This document shows, piece after piece, positions 53,083 to 64,000 of a stretch of DNA of 64,000 bases. The stretch's first letter is position 1. Each line of letters starts with the position of its first letter. The notes beneath the pieces were generated by a model. That model did not search any database, was not told the DNA's origin, and saw only the letters and a program-made list of their open reading frames with translations. The translations under genes were made by a program, and so were the position numbers. This DNA is from Halalkalibacter alkaliphilus (GTDB taxonomy: Bacteria; Bacillota; Bacilli; Bacillales; Bacillaceae_D): positions 62,001 through 126,000 of the forward strand of contig NZ_JAKRYL010000001.1 of the NCBI RefSeq assembly GCF_023555415.1, read 5' to 3'.

Positions 53083-53361
53083 ATTTAACCCCTTTCCCGT
53101 GTCATCTGTCATAAACTATATGTAAACAAACATATATAATATTCACTACTTTTCGACCAATCGTAATTCCCTAATTTTAACAAAGTGAGAGGGGAAAGAC
53201 CAAGAAATTGTCGAAAATAGGGAAGGATGGGGCTGAAAAGGAAATGGAGCTGTTTTCTTTCATAGTGAATAATTATCGTTGGCATAAATTATTTTAATTT
53301 TAAAAATAATATTTCATCTCTATAATTAAAGTGAAGACGTATTATTATAGGGGGTTTTACT

Positions 53362-53979
53362 ATGACTAAAATTATTAAGCAATTTGAAGAAATACCAGCT
53401 ACTTGTATATCGGATGCTTTACAAGGACTGACGAACATGGATGTTTCGATAAAACCGCTTAAAGAAGACTATAAAATGGTTGGAAGAGCTTTTACAGTGA
53501 AAGTACCTGTAGGTGATAATCTACTCGTACTAAAAGCGATGAAAGAGGCTAAGCCTGGCGATGTTTTAGTTATTGACATTAATGGTGACACCACTCGTGC
53601 TATTGCCGGAGATTTTGTTTTAGGCATGGCACAAACACTAGGAATCATAGGAGTTGTCACAAATGGGGTAATTCGTGATATAAAAGGAAGTAAAGCATTA
53701 AATTTCCCCGTCTTTTGTCAAGGAACAACATTAGCAGCTGGTGGAAAAGGAGGCTTTGGAGACATGAATATTCCTATTTCTTTAGGTGGAACCACTGTTA
53801 ATCCAGGTGATATTATTGTAGGAGATTCAGATGGAGTTGTAGTTGTTCCTCAACATATTGAAGAAGAGATCTTAAAAAAATCTTTGGAGAAATTAAAAAG
53901 AGATGAAAATAGAGAACAAACGATTTCTGGTAATAGTGAAGCTATACACAAATATATTGATGATATGCTTTCAAAATAA
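53362..53979 (+). CDS. RraA-family protein (HMG/CHA aldolase-like)
   Basis: A 205-residue protein with the RraA/MenG-like fold: TCISDALQGLTNMD, GRAFTVKVPVGDNLLVLKAM, GDVLVIDINGDTTRAIAGD, VVTNGVIRDIKGSK (with the Arg-Asp pair of aldolases) and VNPGDIIVGDSDGVVVVPQ. Members cleave 4-carboxy-4-hydroxy-2-oxoadipate-type substrates or oxaloacetate; some bind RNase E. It is monocistronic with a terminator after it. The ATG follows AGGGGG. A sugar-acid role is possible but not shown by neighbours. Confidence 0.85.
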   Translation: MTKIIKQFEEIPATCISDALQGLTNMDVSIKPLKEDYKMVGRAFTVKVPVGDNLLVLKAMKEAKPGDVLVIDINGDTTRAIAGDFVLGMAQTLGIIGVVTNGVIRDIKGSKALNFPVFCQGTTLAAGGKGGFGDMNIPISLGGTTVNPGDIIVGDSDGVVVVPQHIEEEILKKSLEKLKRDENREQTISGNSEAIHKYIDDMLSK

Positions 53980-53986
53980 CAAGGAA

Positions 53987-54019
53987 GGGGTTGTCTCAAA
54001 AAAACCATTGAGACACCCC
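53987..54019 (+). terminator. Terminator after the RraA-like gene
   Basis: GGGGTTGTCTCAA / TTGAGACACCCC stem (one bulge) followed by TTTTCC; a member of the GGGGTGTCTCA hairpin family. Confidence 0.7.
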
Positions 54020-54156
54020 TTTTCCTTACATCTAATTATTAAACATTCAGTAGCACCTGAGTCTTTTTTAGTTCATTATGCTAGGTTCATTTTTTATTTA
54101 AACTTCGTGTCATCATCCAAAATGAAGAGTTTAAAAGAATTTCTTTTCTTTCACTT

Positions 54157-54441
54157 TTATAGCGCAACCTTTTCTAAATTCCAAGCTTTATTAGTTTCTA
54201 AATTAGTGATGATCTCATTTATACTCGCATACTCTACTCCTACTTTATAGGAAGCAACCACCTGAATAGATTCATTATCATTTTCAGTAATAACCTTTAT
54301 ATATTCTTCTACCTTCTTATTTCCTTCAATGCAAAAATGCCCACTCATAAGTACATCCCTTATCAGTACTTTTTCATAAATTACTAATGCATTCTCGATT
54401 TTTGTTAACACTCTACTTCCTAATAAATCCTGTACGATCAT
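54157..54441 (-). CDS. Small protein of unknown function
   Basis: A 94-residue protein without signal or membrane segment, beginning MIVQDLLGSRVLTKIENALV and containing YIKVITENDNESIQVVASYK, suggesting a small alpha/beta fold. GGAGGG precedes the ATG by about nine bases, so translation is plausible. It stands alone in an AT-rich region. No family was recognised. Confidence 0.55.
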   Translation of the reverse strand: MIVQDLLGSRVLTKIENALVIYEKVLIRDVLMSGHFCIEGNKKVEEYIKVITENDNESIQVVASYKVGVEYASINEIITNLETNKAWNLEKVAL

Positions 54442-54882
54442 CCTAATTTTCCCTCCAATTTTGAATTCGAAGTTTAAAAATAAGTTATAATAAATTGTTT
54501 GCTATTTTTATTATAACTATCCAATGTTGGATAAAAACATATTTATTGTATTACTATTATTAATCTTTTTCAATATTAAAATTTCAATGATTATTAATAA
54601 TGAGCATTAATAAAACTTGTCAATCATATTTCAAGTTAAGAAATGATCGAATCGACAAGATATATTTCTGGTGAGTAACCGCTTATACTTCCATTGAGTC
54701 CCCAAACAACTAGAATTGATTTCTAGCAACAAACCCTAAAGCAAAGAAAGTATTTAAGTAAAACTAAAAAAAGAGACGCTCACTATCGTACTCACCCTGA
54801 ATTGGGATTTTTATAACCGGCCTCATTCAGGGTTCAGTTCATTCTTTATAAGACATATTCCTCGTCCCCACTCTCTCCCTCA
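54442..54882. other. AT-rich gap with one hairpin
   Basis: No coding signal. ACCCTGAAT (54794-54802) pairs with ATTCAGGGT (54825-54833), possibly the terminator of the isomerase gene on the minus strand. The remainder shows nothing recognisable. Confidence 0.45.
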
Positions 54883-55674
54883 TTAAACCAATCCAACAGA
54901 ACGTAAATAATCCAGACTCATCTCCACACTTTCAAGAGGCGTTCGCTCAAAATGCTCTTGCTCAACAAAATAGTATTTCACCCCTACGTCAGCTAGAATT
55001 GGAAACACCGGACGATAATTAATGACTCCTTTCCCTACTTCTGTGGTTTGCCCTGCTTCATCCATATCCTTCACATGAATAAGTGGAACATTGCCTCTGT
55101 ATTTCTGCAATGTGGCCACTGGATCAAAACCCGCATAACGCACCCAAAACAAATCAAGCTCTAGCTGGATCAAATCAACCCCCACATCATGCAGGAAGCG
55201 GTCGATAATCAAATGTCCTCCTGGCAGACGTTCAAACTCATGCTCATGATTGTGATACACCAATTGCAACCTGTGTTTTTTCACCTGTTCCCCGATCCAT
55301 TTTACAGTGTGCACAACTTCCCTATACAGTTTTGCATCATAAAACACATTTCTTTCAATCATAGGAATTACGATATATTGAATCCCTACTCGTTTGGCAT
55401 ACGTGATCTCACCCTCAAGATCTTCTTCCAGTCTCTCAAGTGGTACATGTGAGGCCGGAGCCCTTAGTCCAAGCTTCTGCAAATACCCACTCATCGTAAA
55501 AGCCGGAATTTCATTATAGCCAGCAAACTCAACTGTCTGATATCCCATCTCAACTAACGCTTTCAACGTCCTAAAGGGATCATGACGAAATTCCTCCCTT
55601 ACTGAATACAACTGGATCCCCGGTGTATACGCTTGAACTTCAATCATTTGGTCTCTATATTTAGCAAACCTCAT
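54883..55674 (-). CDS. TIM-barrel sugar isomerase/epimerase
   Basis: A 263-residue xylose-isomerase-like TIM barrel. It begins GIQLYSVREEFRHDPFRTLK, with likely metal ligands in TVEFAGYN, LVYHNHEHEFE, IQLELDLFWV, PLIHVKDMDE and YYFVEQEH. This pattern (PGIQLYSVR...VYHNHEHEF...EQE) is common in IolE-like and ketose-epimerase-like proteins. The ATG start follows GAAGGA by about eight bases. It is monocistronic here; substrate unknown. Confidence 0.85.
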   Translation of the reverse strand: MRFAKYRDQMIEVQAYTPGIQLYSVREEFRHDPFRTLKALVEMGYQTVEFAGYNEIPAFTMSGYLQKLGLRAPASHVPLERLEEDLEGEITYAKRVGIQYIVIPMIERNVFYDAKLYREVVHTVKWIGEQVKKHRLQLVYHNHEHEFERLPGGHLIIDRFLHDVGVDLIQLELDLFWVRYAGFDPVATLQKYRGNVPLIHVKDMDEAGQTTEVGKGVINYRPVFPILADVGVKYYFVEQEHFERTPLESVEMSLDYLRSVGLV

Positions 55675-55940
55675 TTCATCAATCCTTCTCCCTCAATAGG
55701 CTATTAATAAAGCTTATATACTTTTAACCGGGATAGAACTGATTTCGACAGGTTCGACATACACAGGCACTTCACAAAAAAAGTTAACTATATGATTGTT
55801 TTGTTTTCAAACGCAGCCGCTAGATACCTCCTACAAATCTAATGCAAAATGTTCCTCTCTAGTACCATGCTTAACTGATTTCCCCCTTTGATGTTCATCA
55901 AAAAGCTGCCAATTTGCTCCCAGATCCCCACGATACGCTT

Positions 55941-57134
55941 TCATTCAAAAATAATCGGTAGTTCCTTTAAAGCCCTAAATCCAACAAGATTTCTCCATTC
56001 AATCTCAGTTGTTTCAAATTTAATCTTCTGTGTATGTTCTAATATTGTCTGAATGGCGGCTTGTGCTTCTATCTTAGCGAGGGTGGCACCGAGACAAAAA
56101 TGAATACCGGAACCAAATGAAAGGTGGGGATTTGGACTTCTTGTAATATCTAGGCTGTTGGCATTGATGAATTTTTTAGGATCTCGATTGGCTGCACCAA
56201 TTAATAGATAGACATGATCTCCTTTTTTTATTTCAGTTTGATTGATCGTCAAATCTTCTGCAGCGATTCGAGCTGTCATTTGAGTTGGGCTCTCATAGCG
56301 CAAAATCTCCTGGATTGCTGAATCTAGTAGCAAGGGGTTAGCTTGTAATTTATCATATTGAGTAGGGTGTGTTAGGAAACAATATACGGAATTTGCAATT
56401 AAATTAACCGTTGTTTCATGACCTGCAATGACAAGCAGGATACAAGTTGAGATGATTTCAGCATCTGTTAATGGCTCTCCATTTTGATTATCTGATAAGA
56501 GTAAACTTATTAAATCATCTTGTGGATCTTGCTTTCGCTTTTGTATCAATTGTTGAAAATATTGAATCATTTCTAAAGTAGTGTCATTCCCTTTAGCTAG
56601 AGATTCCTTCGAACGAGTATGATCAATGGTTTGGATTAAGGTTAACGCCCATTGGCGGAATTGATCCTTTTCCTGTTTCGGTACGCCTAACATGTTAGCA
56701 ATGACAAGGCTTGCCAACGGAAAAGCAAAGTCAGATATGACATTCATCCTTTTTTGATTTGCTACATGGCAAAAGAGACCATTCGCTGTTTCTTTTATAA
56801 TAGGAATTAATTGCTCCAAAGCTCTAGGAGTAAAACGCTCGCTCACAATCTTACGTAACCGATTATGATCTGGTTGGTTTTTATAAAGCATCATCTGCTT
56901 TTGCACATTTTTTAAGACTTCGTATTTTTTCGTTGTTTCTGGAAGTGGAATGCGATTTTGAAAACGAATATCCTTTAAAATAAGGTTCGCTTCTTCATAT
57001 CCCGTTACATACCAACCAGGGTAACGGAAGAAATTACCCTTATAGATAGGGTTAGTGGAGCGAATATTATCATAAAACGAATACGGATCTTGGACAAAGT
57101 CCGACGTTCTGATCTTTGTTTGTTGATTCTTCAT
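55941..57134 (-). CDS. bioI: Cytochrome P450 BioI (pimeloyl-ACP-forming)
   Basis: A 397-residue P450. It has the I-helix motif AGHETT (about 240), ExxR as EILR and the heme loop FGSGIHFCLG with the thiolate near Cys346. It has the length of Bacillus BioI (CYP107H), which cleaves acyl-ACP to pimeloyl-ACP for biotin. It is the last gene of bioWAFDBI, separated from bioB by a hairpin. AGGAGG precedes the ATG. The call as BioI rests mainly on operon position. Confidence 0.9.
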   Translation of the reverse strand: MKNQQTKIRTSDFVQDPYSFYDNIRSTNPIYKGNFFRYPGWYVTGYEEANLILKDIRFQNRIPLPETTKKYEVLKNVQKQMMLYKNQPDHNRLRKIVSERFTPRALEQLIPIIKETANGLFCHVANQKRMNVISDFAFPLASLVIANMLGVPKQEKDQFRQWALTLIQTIDHTRSKESLAKGNDTTLEMIQYFQQLIQKRKQDPQDDLISLLLSDNQNGEPLTDAEIISTCILLVIAGHETTVNLIANSVYCFLTHPTQYDKLQANPLLLDSAIQEILRYESPTQMTARIAAEDLTINQTEIKKGDHVYLLIGAANRDPKKFINANSLDITRSPNPHLSFGSGIHFCLGATLAKIEAQAAIQTILEHTQKIKFETTEIEWRNLVGFRALKELPIIFE

Positions 57135-57150
57135 TAGTGCACCTCCTAAA

Positions 57151-57180
57151 GAAGAGATGCGTTTAGATGTGCATCTCTTC
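57151..57180 (-). terminator. Hairpin between bioB and bioI
   Basis: GAAGAGATGC and its exact complement form a 10-bp stem (extendable to 12) in the 56-bp gap. It is followed by TTTAGGAGG, the bioI ribosome binding site. It could end part of the transcripts before bioI or shape translation of bioI; a terminator at this point is known in Bacillus subtilis. Confidence 0.65.
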
Positions 57181-57190
57181 TTCTACTTTT

Positions 57191-60045
<2,855 letters not shown>

Positions 60046-60062
<17 letters not shown>

Positions 60063-61413
60063 AAGCAGCCCCCTCCTCTTCGCAAACGCTTTCGATCGCC
60101 TCCTTCATAATGCTCACCATTGATTCTAGCTCACTCTTAGTACTGGCAAGTGGAGGCATAAATACAATGACATTTCCAAGAGGTCTTGTGAGCATCCCGA
60201 GCTCTCTCATCTTTAACGAAACTTTATAACCAATCCTTTGCTCAAGTAGGTAAGGTATTTTCTTTAATTTGTCTTGTACAAGCTCAATGCCGCACATGAA
60301 TCCTAACTGTCTAATATCCCCAACATGAGGCAATGAATATAGGTCTGATAGGATTTCCTTCAAGTGTTCTGATTTCCTTTGAACGTTTTCAACAATGCGT
60401 TCTGATTCAAAGAGGCGTAAATTCTCTAAAGCAACAGCACACCCTAATTGGTTTCCAGTATAGGAGTGACCATGAAAAAACGTTTTTAAATTTTCATAGT
60501 CATCGTAAAATGCTTCATATATTTTTTCTGTTGTAAATGTGACGGCAATAGGTAGATACCCACCAGTTATGCCTTTTCCGGCAGCCATTAAATCAGGTTG
60601 AACACCATCATGCTCACAAGCGAACATTTTTCCTGTACGACCAAAGCCAGTTGCCACTTCGTCTACAATCATTAACACATCATACTTGGTGCATAGAGCG
60701 CGTACTCCTTGTAGAAAACCACTTGGCATGACAATCATTCCGGCTGCGCCTTGTACCATAGATTCAATTGAAAGAGCAGCAATTTCCTCGTGATGTTTCT
60801 TTAGAAGTTCTTCAAGTTTTTGCAAGCATTCATTTCTACATTGGTCTGGATCTCCGCTTTCTGATCGATATACATTCGGAATGGGCGCTTTAAAACTCTC
60901 AAACATTAAGGGACCGTAGACATGATGAAATAATTCAATCGCCCCAACACTTACCGCCCCTATCGTATCGCCATGATAGCCTTCTTGCATCGAAACAAAC
61001 TTTTGCTTTTCGGGCTTTCCTATGTTTTTCCAATATTGAAAGGCCATTTTCAGTGCGATCTCCATTGCTTCGGCACCACTATCCGAATAAAAAACGCGAG
61101 TGAGATCATCAGGTGTTAAGTCAACTAATCTCTCAGCAAGTTCTGTCGCTGGTACATTTGTCATTCCTAATAGTGTTGAGTGAGCAATTTTTTCTAACTG
61201 ATCTTTTATCGCTTGATCCAATTCTTTTTTACGGTGACCGTGGACATTTAGCCACACAGATGAAAACCCATCATAATATTCCTTACCATGAATGTCTTTC
61301 ACCTTGATGCCATTTCCACTTTCTATGATGAGAGGATCTAGATCATAATCCTTCATTTGTGTGAAAGGTAACCATAGGTGCTTTTTACTTTTTTCAATTA
61401 ATTCGTTTCTCAT
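60046..61413 (-). CDS. bioA: Adenosylmethionine (or lysine)-8-amino-7-oxononanoate transaminase
   Basis: About 455 residues, class III aminotransferase that makes 7,8-diaminopelargonate. It has [45 protein letters not shown] and the PLP lysine in [12 protein letters not shown]. Start ATG 61413 follows GGAGG by six bases; a second ATG sits one codon before it. It overlaps the end of bioW by 20 bp. Bacillus BioA uses lysine as amino donor; which donor applies here cannot be read off. Confidence 0.93.
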
Positions 61414-62182
61414 CATCTTCCTCCCAATAAAGTAGTGTGGGCTCTTTTTCAAGATAATGTATATAGCTATCTAGGTTCAGAGCATCTTTCACAAAAAAAA
61501 TTCGAAAGCCTCTTTCATCGCCAAATTCTTTTAGCTTAGAAATTCGCTGGTATCCTATTTTTTCACTTGCCACATACCCTGTAATGTAATCAGGATCATC
61601 TGACCAACATAATTCAGCAACGATTTCTGGGTGACTTGCGACTTTGGTTGCTAGTGTAATAGCTTCCTTTACCCTTGCACTCCTTGGCATCTCCTGTCTT
61701 ATCGCCCATTTTTCAAAGTTGGCCGCATCCCAATCCATCCGAGAAACACGCACACCTTTTTCTCCTCTATTGTCAACACGTTCACCCGACTGAACGTGTA
61801 AAAGCATTGCTCCTCTCATCCCAACATTTTTTGGCTGGGCGATGAGTTCGTATGCTTTTTCAATGGATGGGCTGGGTACGCCGCATTTTCTTAGCAGCTG
61901 CATGGCCAATTGCTGCCCCTCCCTTACACTTAAAACGTGATTGGCTGTGATCGATAAGGGTGCTAAAAATTGAACAGGCATTTGAACTTCTTCAAATTGA
62001 ATTTGCATAAAGTCTGGATTTCCTCTTGAATGCGTTAGTGCCTTTTCTACCAGATCATTCACTGCTTTTTGAATGTCTTCATAGTTTGCTAGAATCTCTC
62101 CACCGGAAATATGCTTTCCACCTTTTTCATGAGGTCCTCCCTTTGCCGCTCTCATTCTTATATTAAAGATCTTATTCCCCAT
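61394..62182 (-). CDS. bioW: 6-carboxyhexanoate-CoA ligase (pimeloyl-CoA synthetase)
   Basis: About 262 residues, close to the 259 of Bacillus subtilis BioW. It activates pimelate with CoA and ATP. Conserved stretches are [45 protein letters not shown] and [19 protein letters not shown] 62182 is preferred (AAAGG ten bases upstream and family N-terminus); an upstream in-frame ATG at 62209 would add nine residues. First gene of the operon, downstream of BirA-like boxes. Confidence 0.92.
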   Translation of the reverse strand: MGNKIFNIRMRAAKGGPHEKGGKHISGGEILANYEDIQKAVNDLVEKALTHSRGNPDFMQIQFEEVQMPVQFLAPLSITANHVLSVREGQQLAMQLLRKCGVPSPSIEKAYELIAQPKNVGMRGAMLLHVQSGERVDNRGEKGVRVSRMDWDAANFEKWAIRQEMPRSARVKEAITLATKVASHPEIVAELCWSDDPDYITGYVASEKIGYQRISKLKEFGDERGFRIFFVKDALNLDSYIHYLEKEPTLLYWEEDDEKRIN

Positions 62183-62328
62183 ACGAATCAGCCTTTGAAT
62201 TAAATGCATAACCTAGAGGAATTACTAATCGAATAAGGAAGAGGGTTGCTCTCATTCCTGAAAAGGCTTGAACTCTTATTTGTAGTGGTCGATCACCATT
62301 CATAGATTCTACATCCCTCCCATGGTAA

Positions 62329-62357
62329 TGTTAACCATATTTTTAGAAAAGTTTACA
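62329..62357 (-). promoter_or_regulatory. BirA-box-like operator 1
   Basis: TGTTAACC and GTTTACA are separated by 14 bp, the half-site spacing of the Bacillus BirA operator (TGTTAACC-N14/15-GGTTAACA). It covers the -10 region and start of the bioW leader. Confidence 0.75.
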
Positions 62358-62378
62358 TTTACACACACTAAATGTCAA
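62350..62378 (-). promoter_or_regulatory. Promoter of the biotin operon
   Basis: Minus strand TTGACA (62373-62378), a 17-bp spacer and TAAACT (62350-62355). The -35 hexamer is perfect and the -10 matches four of six bases. Both hexamers overlap BirA-like boxes. Confidence 0.7.
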
Positions 62379-62401
62379 CAATTTATTTTTTTTGGTTAAC
62401 A
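62373..62401 (-). promoter_or_regulatory. BirA-box-like operator 2
   Basis: TGTCAAC and GGTTAACA separated by 14 bp, the same geometry as operator 1. It covers the -35 hexamer of the biotin promoter. Confidence 0.65.
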
Positions 62402-62538
62402 TATCAATCGAAAATCTTAGCGCCATTGTAATCTCTATGTAAACATACTGTAATACTATTCTTTCTGATTCTCTCATAGGGATAAGAGTGTTAGACGAGC
62501 TTTCAAAAAACAATATGTACTAGGGGGACAAAATCTTT

Positions 62539-63156
62539 ATGAGGAAACTGTTTTTTCTACTAACTCTACTAGCAGCTCTATTTGTTGCTGAGACTACTTT
62601 TGCTTACACCGTGCAAAAAGGCGACACCATGATGAAAATTGCAAAGAAGAATGGAATAACATTAGAAGAATTATCAAAAGCAAACCCACAAATTACAAAT
62701 ATTGACCTAATATATGTAGGTCAGCACATTCATTTACATAATGAGAAACACAATCCCAAATCAAGTAGCGAAACAAGCAAGGATCACGTTGAAACTCTCT
62801 CAGAAAAAGAACTAGATCTACTTGCTAGAATTGTAAGAGCTGAAGCGCAGACAGAACCTTTCGAAGGAAAAGTGGCAGTAGCGGATGTGGTCTTGAACAG
62901 ACTAGAAAGTCCACAATTTCCTGATACGATAAAAGAAGTTATTTATGAGCCTGGACAATTTGAACCTGTAATGAATGGTCAGGTCGATCAACCAGCTGAT
63001 GAGGAGTCTATCGAGGCCGTTGATGCAGCATTATCAGACATGAGAAATATAACCGAAGATTCATTATTCTTCTACAATCCTGCCATTGCTACAAATCGTT
63101 GGCTAGATACAAGAGAAACAACCGTTGTGATTGGACAGCATGAGTTTAAACATTAA
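62539..63156 (+). CDS. LysM-SleB-type spore cortex/cell-wall hydrolase
   Basis: A 205-residue exported protein. A signal peptide (cut after TTFA) is followed by one LysM domain (YTVQKGDTMMKIAKKNGITL, about 23-68), a short linker and a hydrolase_2 (SleB/CwlJ) domain (RIVRAEAQTEPFEGKVAVAD to the end). The catalytic glutamate is likely in RAEAQTEPFEG. Such lytic transglycosylases act in spore cortex breakdown or wall turnover. AGGGGGA precedes the ATG. It is divergent from the biotin operon. Confidence 0.9.
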   Translation: MRKLFFLLTLLAALFVAETTFAYTVQKGDTMMKIAKKNGITLEELSKANPQITNIDLIYVGQHIHLHNEKHNPKSSSETSKDHVETLSEKELDLLARIVRAEAQTEPFEGKVAVADVVLNRLESPQFPDTIKEVIYEPGQFEPVMNGQVDQPADEESIEAVDAALSDMRNITEDSLFFYNPAIATNRWLDTRETTVVIGQHEFKH

Positions 63157-63219
63157 TTTTGGGGATTTCAGGGGTTATCATTAAAGAAAAGGTGTTTTGA
63201 AAAGGATTTGGGTGGGTCC

Positions 63220-63296
63220 CAAGGTCAAAAACCATTGAGACACCCCCGATAATATTGAGGCCACTGAAAAAGGGGAAACCACCTTTTTCAGTGGCC
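63220..63296. terminator. Hairpin cluster after the SleB-like gene
   Basis: A relic of the GGGGTGTCTCA family (GGTCAAAAACCATTGAGACACCCCC, in parts) lies next to a perfect GGCCACTGAAAAAGG / CCTTTTTCAGTGGCC stem (63259-63296). At least the second should terminate transcription. Confidence 0.6.
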
Positions 63297-63340
63297 TATT
63301 GGGGGGAGAGATTGCCTTCCCATTAGACGCTAAAAAAGAA

Positions 63341-63523
63341 TTAATTCATCCCGTTCCATTCTCCTTGATTTTTAGATGATTTCATTTTTTTAGCTTTTTC
63401 TTTGTGCGCTCTATTGGCTGCTGCACTACCCGGTTCTTTAGAGAACTCAGAATCGGTTTTACTTGAGTCAAATCCTTGTTTATTTTTTTGATCAGCATTT
63501 GTTTTGCCATTTCGCTTCGCCAT
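63341..63523 (-). CDS. Small hydrophilic lysine/serine-rich protein, SASP-like
   Basis: About 60 residues, very rich in K, S, N and A, without hydrophobic segments: MAKRNGKTNADQKNKQGFDS, then SEFSKEPGSAAANRAHKEKA. Composition and size recall minor small acid-soluble spore proteins, but no exact family was recognised. The start ATG 63523 lies eight bases after AAGGAG; a GTG three codons upstream overlaps the site. Monocistronic. Confidence 0.65.
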   Translation of the reverse strand: MAKRNGKTNADQKNKQGFDSSKTDSEFSKEPGSAAANRAHKEKAKKMKSSKNQGEWNGMN

Positions 63524-63662
63524 ATGTATCACTCCTTCTTTTCTATTATGCGAATAAAGGAGTCAATTATACGTCATAGCTTTCTGGATATTAGTTTGCA
63601 TTGTACAACTAGCTCTTGATAAGCTCTTAACTTTTTGGGTAATTATTTACATTCCACTAAAT

Positions 63663-64000
63663 TCAATTCTTCACTTTAATTTGTAATGTTTTTAAAACAA
63701 ATTCCGTCTTAGCTTTCCCTTGTTTAATGCATTCTTCAGGCTCAAGTTCCCAATACTCAGGTCTAAATAACTCAATCGATGCAGGACCGTCAAATCCAGT
63801 AGCTTGAACCAACTTAATAATACGCTCTAAATCAATGACACCGTCCCCTGGCCATACCCTTTGGTGGTCACGAATGACACCTGCAGGAATGTCTTCCGCA
63901 TCATCAATATGGAATAAGAAAATTTGTTCTTTTGATATTTCGTTTAATAATGCAAGGTTGGAATTCATCGCATACAGATGGAAACAATCAACAACGAGCC
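63663..64000 (-). CDS. TIM-barrel sugar isomerase/epimerase, C-terminal part (cut by window edge)
   Basis: The frame stays open to the window edge, giving about 112 C-terminal residues: LVVDCFHLYAMNSNLALLNE, FLFHIDDAEDIPAG, RVWPGDGVIDLERIIKLVQA, FDGPASIELFRPEYWELEP. This is the end of a xylose-isomerase-like TIM barrel, with metal-ligand candidates in VDCFH, HIDDAE, PGDGVID and SIELF. An internal ATG at 63968 is not the true start. The third member of this fold in the window. Confidence 0.85.
   Translation of the reverse strand, partial: LVVDCFHLYAMNSNLALLNEISKEQIFLFHIDDAEDIPAGVIRDHQRVWPGDGVIDLERIIKLVQATGFDGPASIELFRPEYWELEPEECIKQGKAKTEFVLKTLQIKVKN

Noticed and set aside
55941-57134. Stand-alone drug- or fatty-acid-metabolising P450
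   Set aside because: Its position as last gene of a full bioWAFDB operon makes BioI the better reading.

Overview
The window looks like a chromosomal segment of a low-GC, endospore-forming member of the Bacillaceae, possibly close to the halotolerant or alkaliphilic genera. The evidence is AGGAGG-type ribosome binding sites with frequent GTG/TTG starts, a Tlp spore protein, a LysM-SleB cortex hydrolase, a class III fructose-1,6-bisphosphatase, cre sites, and gene orders known from Bacillus subtilis (bioWAFDBI and yozG-yoaS-yoaT). No rRNA, tRNA, insertion sequence, prophage or CRISPR array was recognised.

Layout. 0-5.9 kb: a PQQ-type sugar dehydrogenase lipoprotein; an aldehyde-responsive pair (zinc alcohol dehydrogenase and AdhR-like MerR regulator) with two matching operators; and a divergent XRE-TPR regulator/MFS efflux pair separated by two near-identical 17-bp palindromes. 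6-12 kb: small membrane and secreted proteins, the yozG-yoaS-yoaT cluster, a DUF5050-type lipoprotein, and a repeat-rich non-coding stretch holding an AraC remnant and a fasciclin remnant. 12-16.5 kb: xylo-oligosaccharide utilisation, with a cytoplasmic GH10 xylanase, a GH120 beta-xylosidase and a divergent AraC regulator. 16.5-26.5 kb: NSS-transporter and VOC remnants, a hydrolase, a DHA2 efflux pump, fbp, an EamA transporter, a well-equipped 28-residue micro-gene and a DUF2306 protein.

26.6-31.4 kb: a self-contained sigma-54 system. A PAS-AAA-Fis activator is followed by three 18-bp dyads and a perfect -24/-12 promoter in front of a split AtuA/DUF1446 enzyme and a CitMHS-type transporter. 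This is the best candidate for an uncharacterised catabolic pathway. 32.6-39.2 kb: an inositol-like sugar module (sugar porter, IolG, TIM-barrel isomerase, orphan sugar-binding lipoprotein, AraC regulator) with consensus cre sites.

39.5-49.2 kb: a MntA-HepT toxin-antitoxin pair, a SWIM-protein remnant, a nonapeptide-repeat coiled-coil protein, a UPF0158 protein, a tandem-repeat block, a TetR/MMPL/heptad-repeat export locus, uvsE and tlp. 49.3-55.7 kb: a 1254-residue SF1 helicase with a C-terminal Vsr/MTES_1575-like nuclease, an RraA-family protein, an unknown small protein and a sugar isomerase. 55.9-62.2 kb: the complete biotin operon bioWAFDBI with two BirA-box-like elements over its promoter and a hairpin between bioB and bioI. 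62.5-64 kb: a SleB-like hydrolase, a small hydrophilic protein and a truncated sugar isomerase at the edge.

At least four families of short dispersed repeats or hairpins occupy the intergenic spaces: GGGAC/GTCCC elements, CTTCAT/ATGAAG elements, CACTGAAAAAGG hairpins and GGGGTGTCTCA hairpins. Several gene remnants lie beside them. All functions are read from motifs and remembered family resemblance; no database search was possible.
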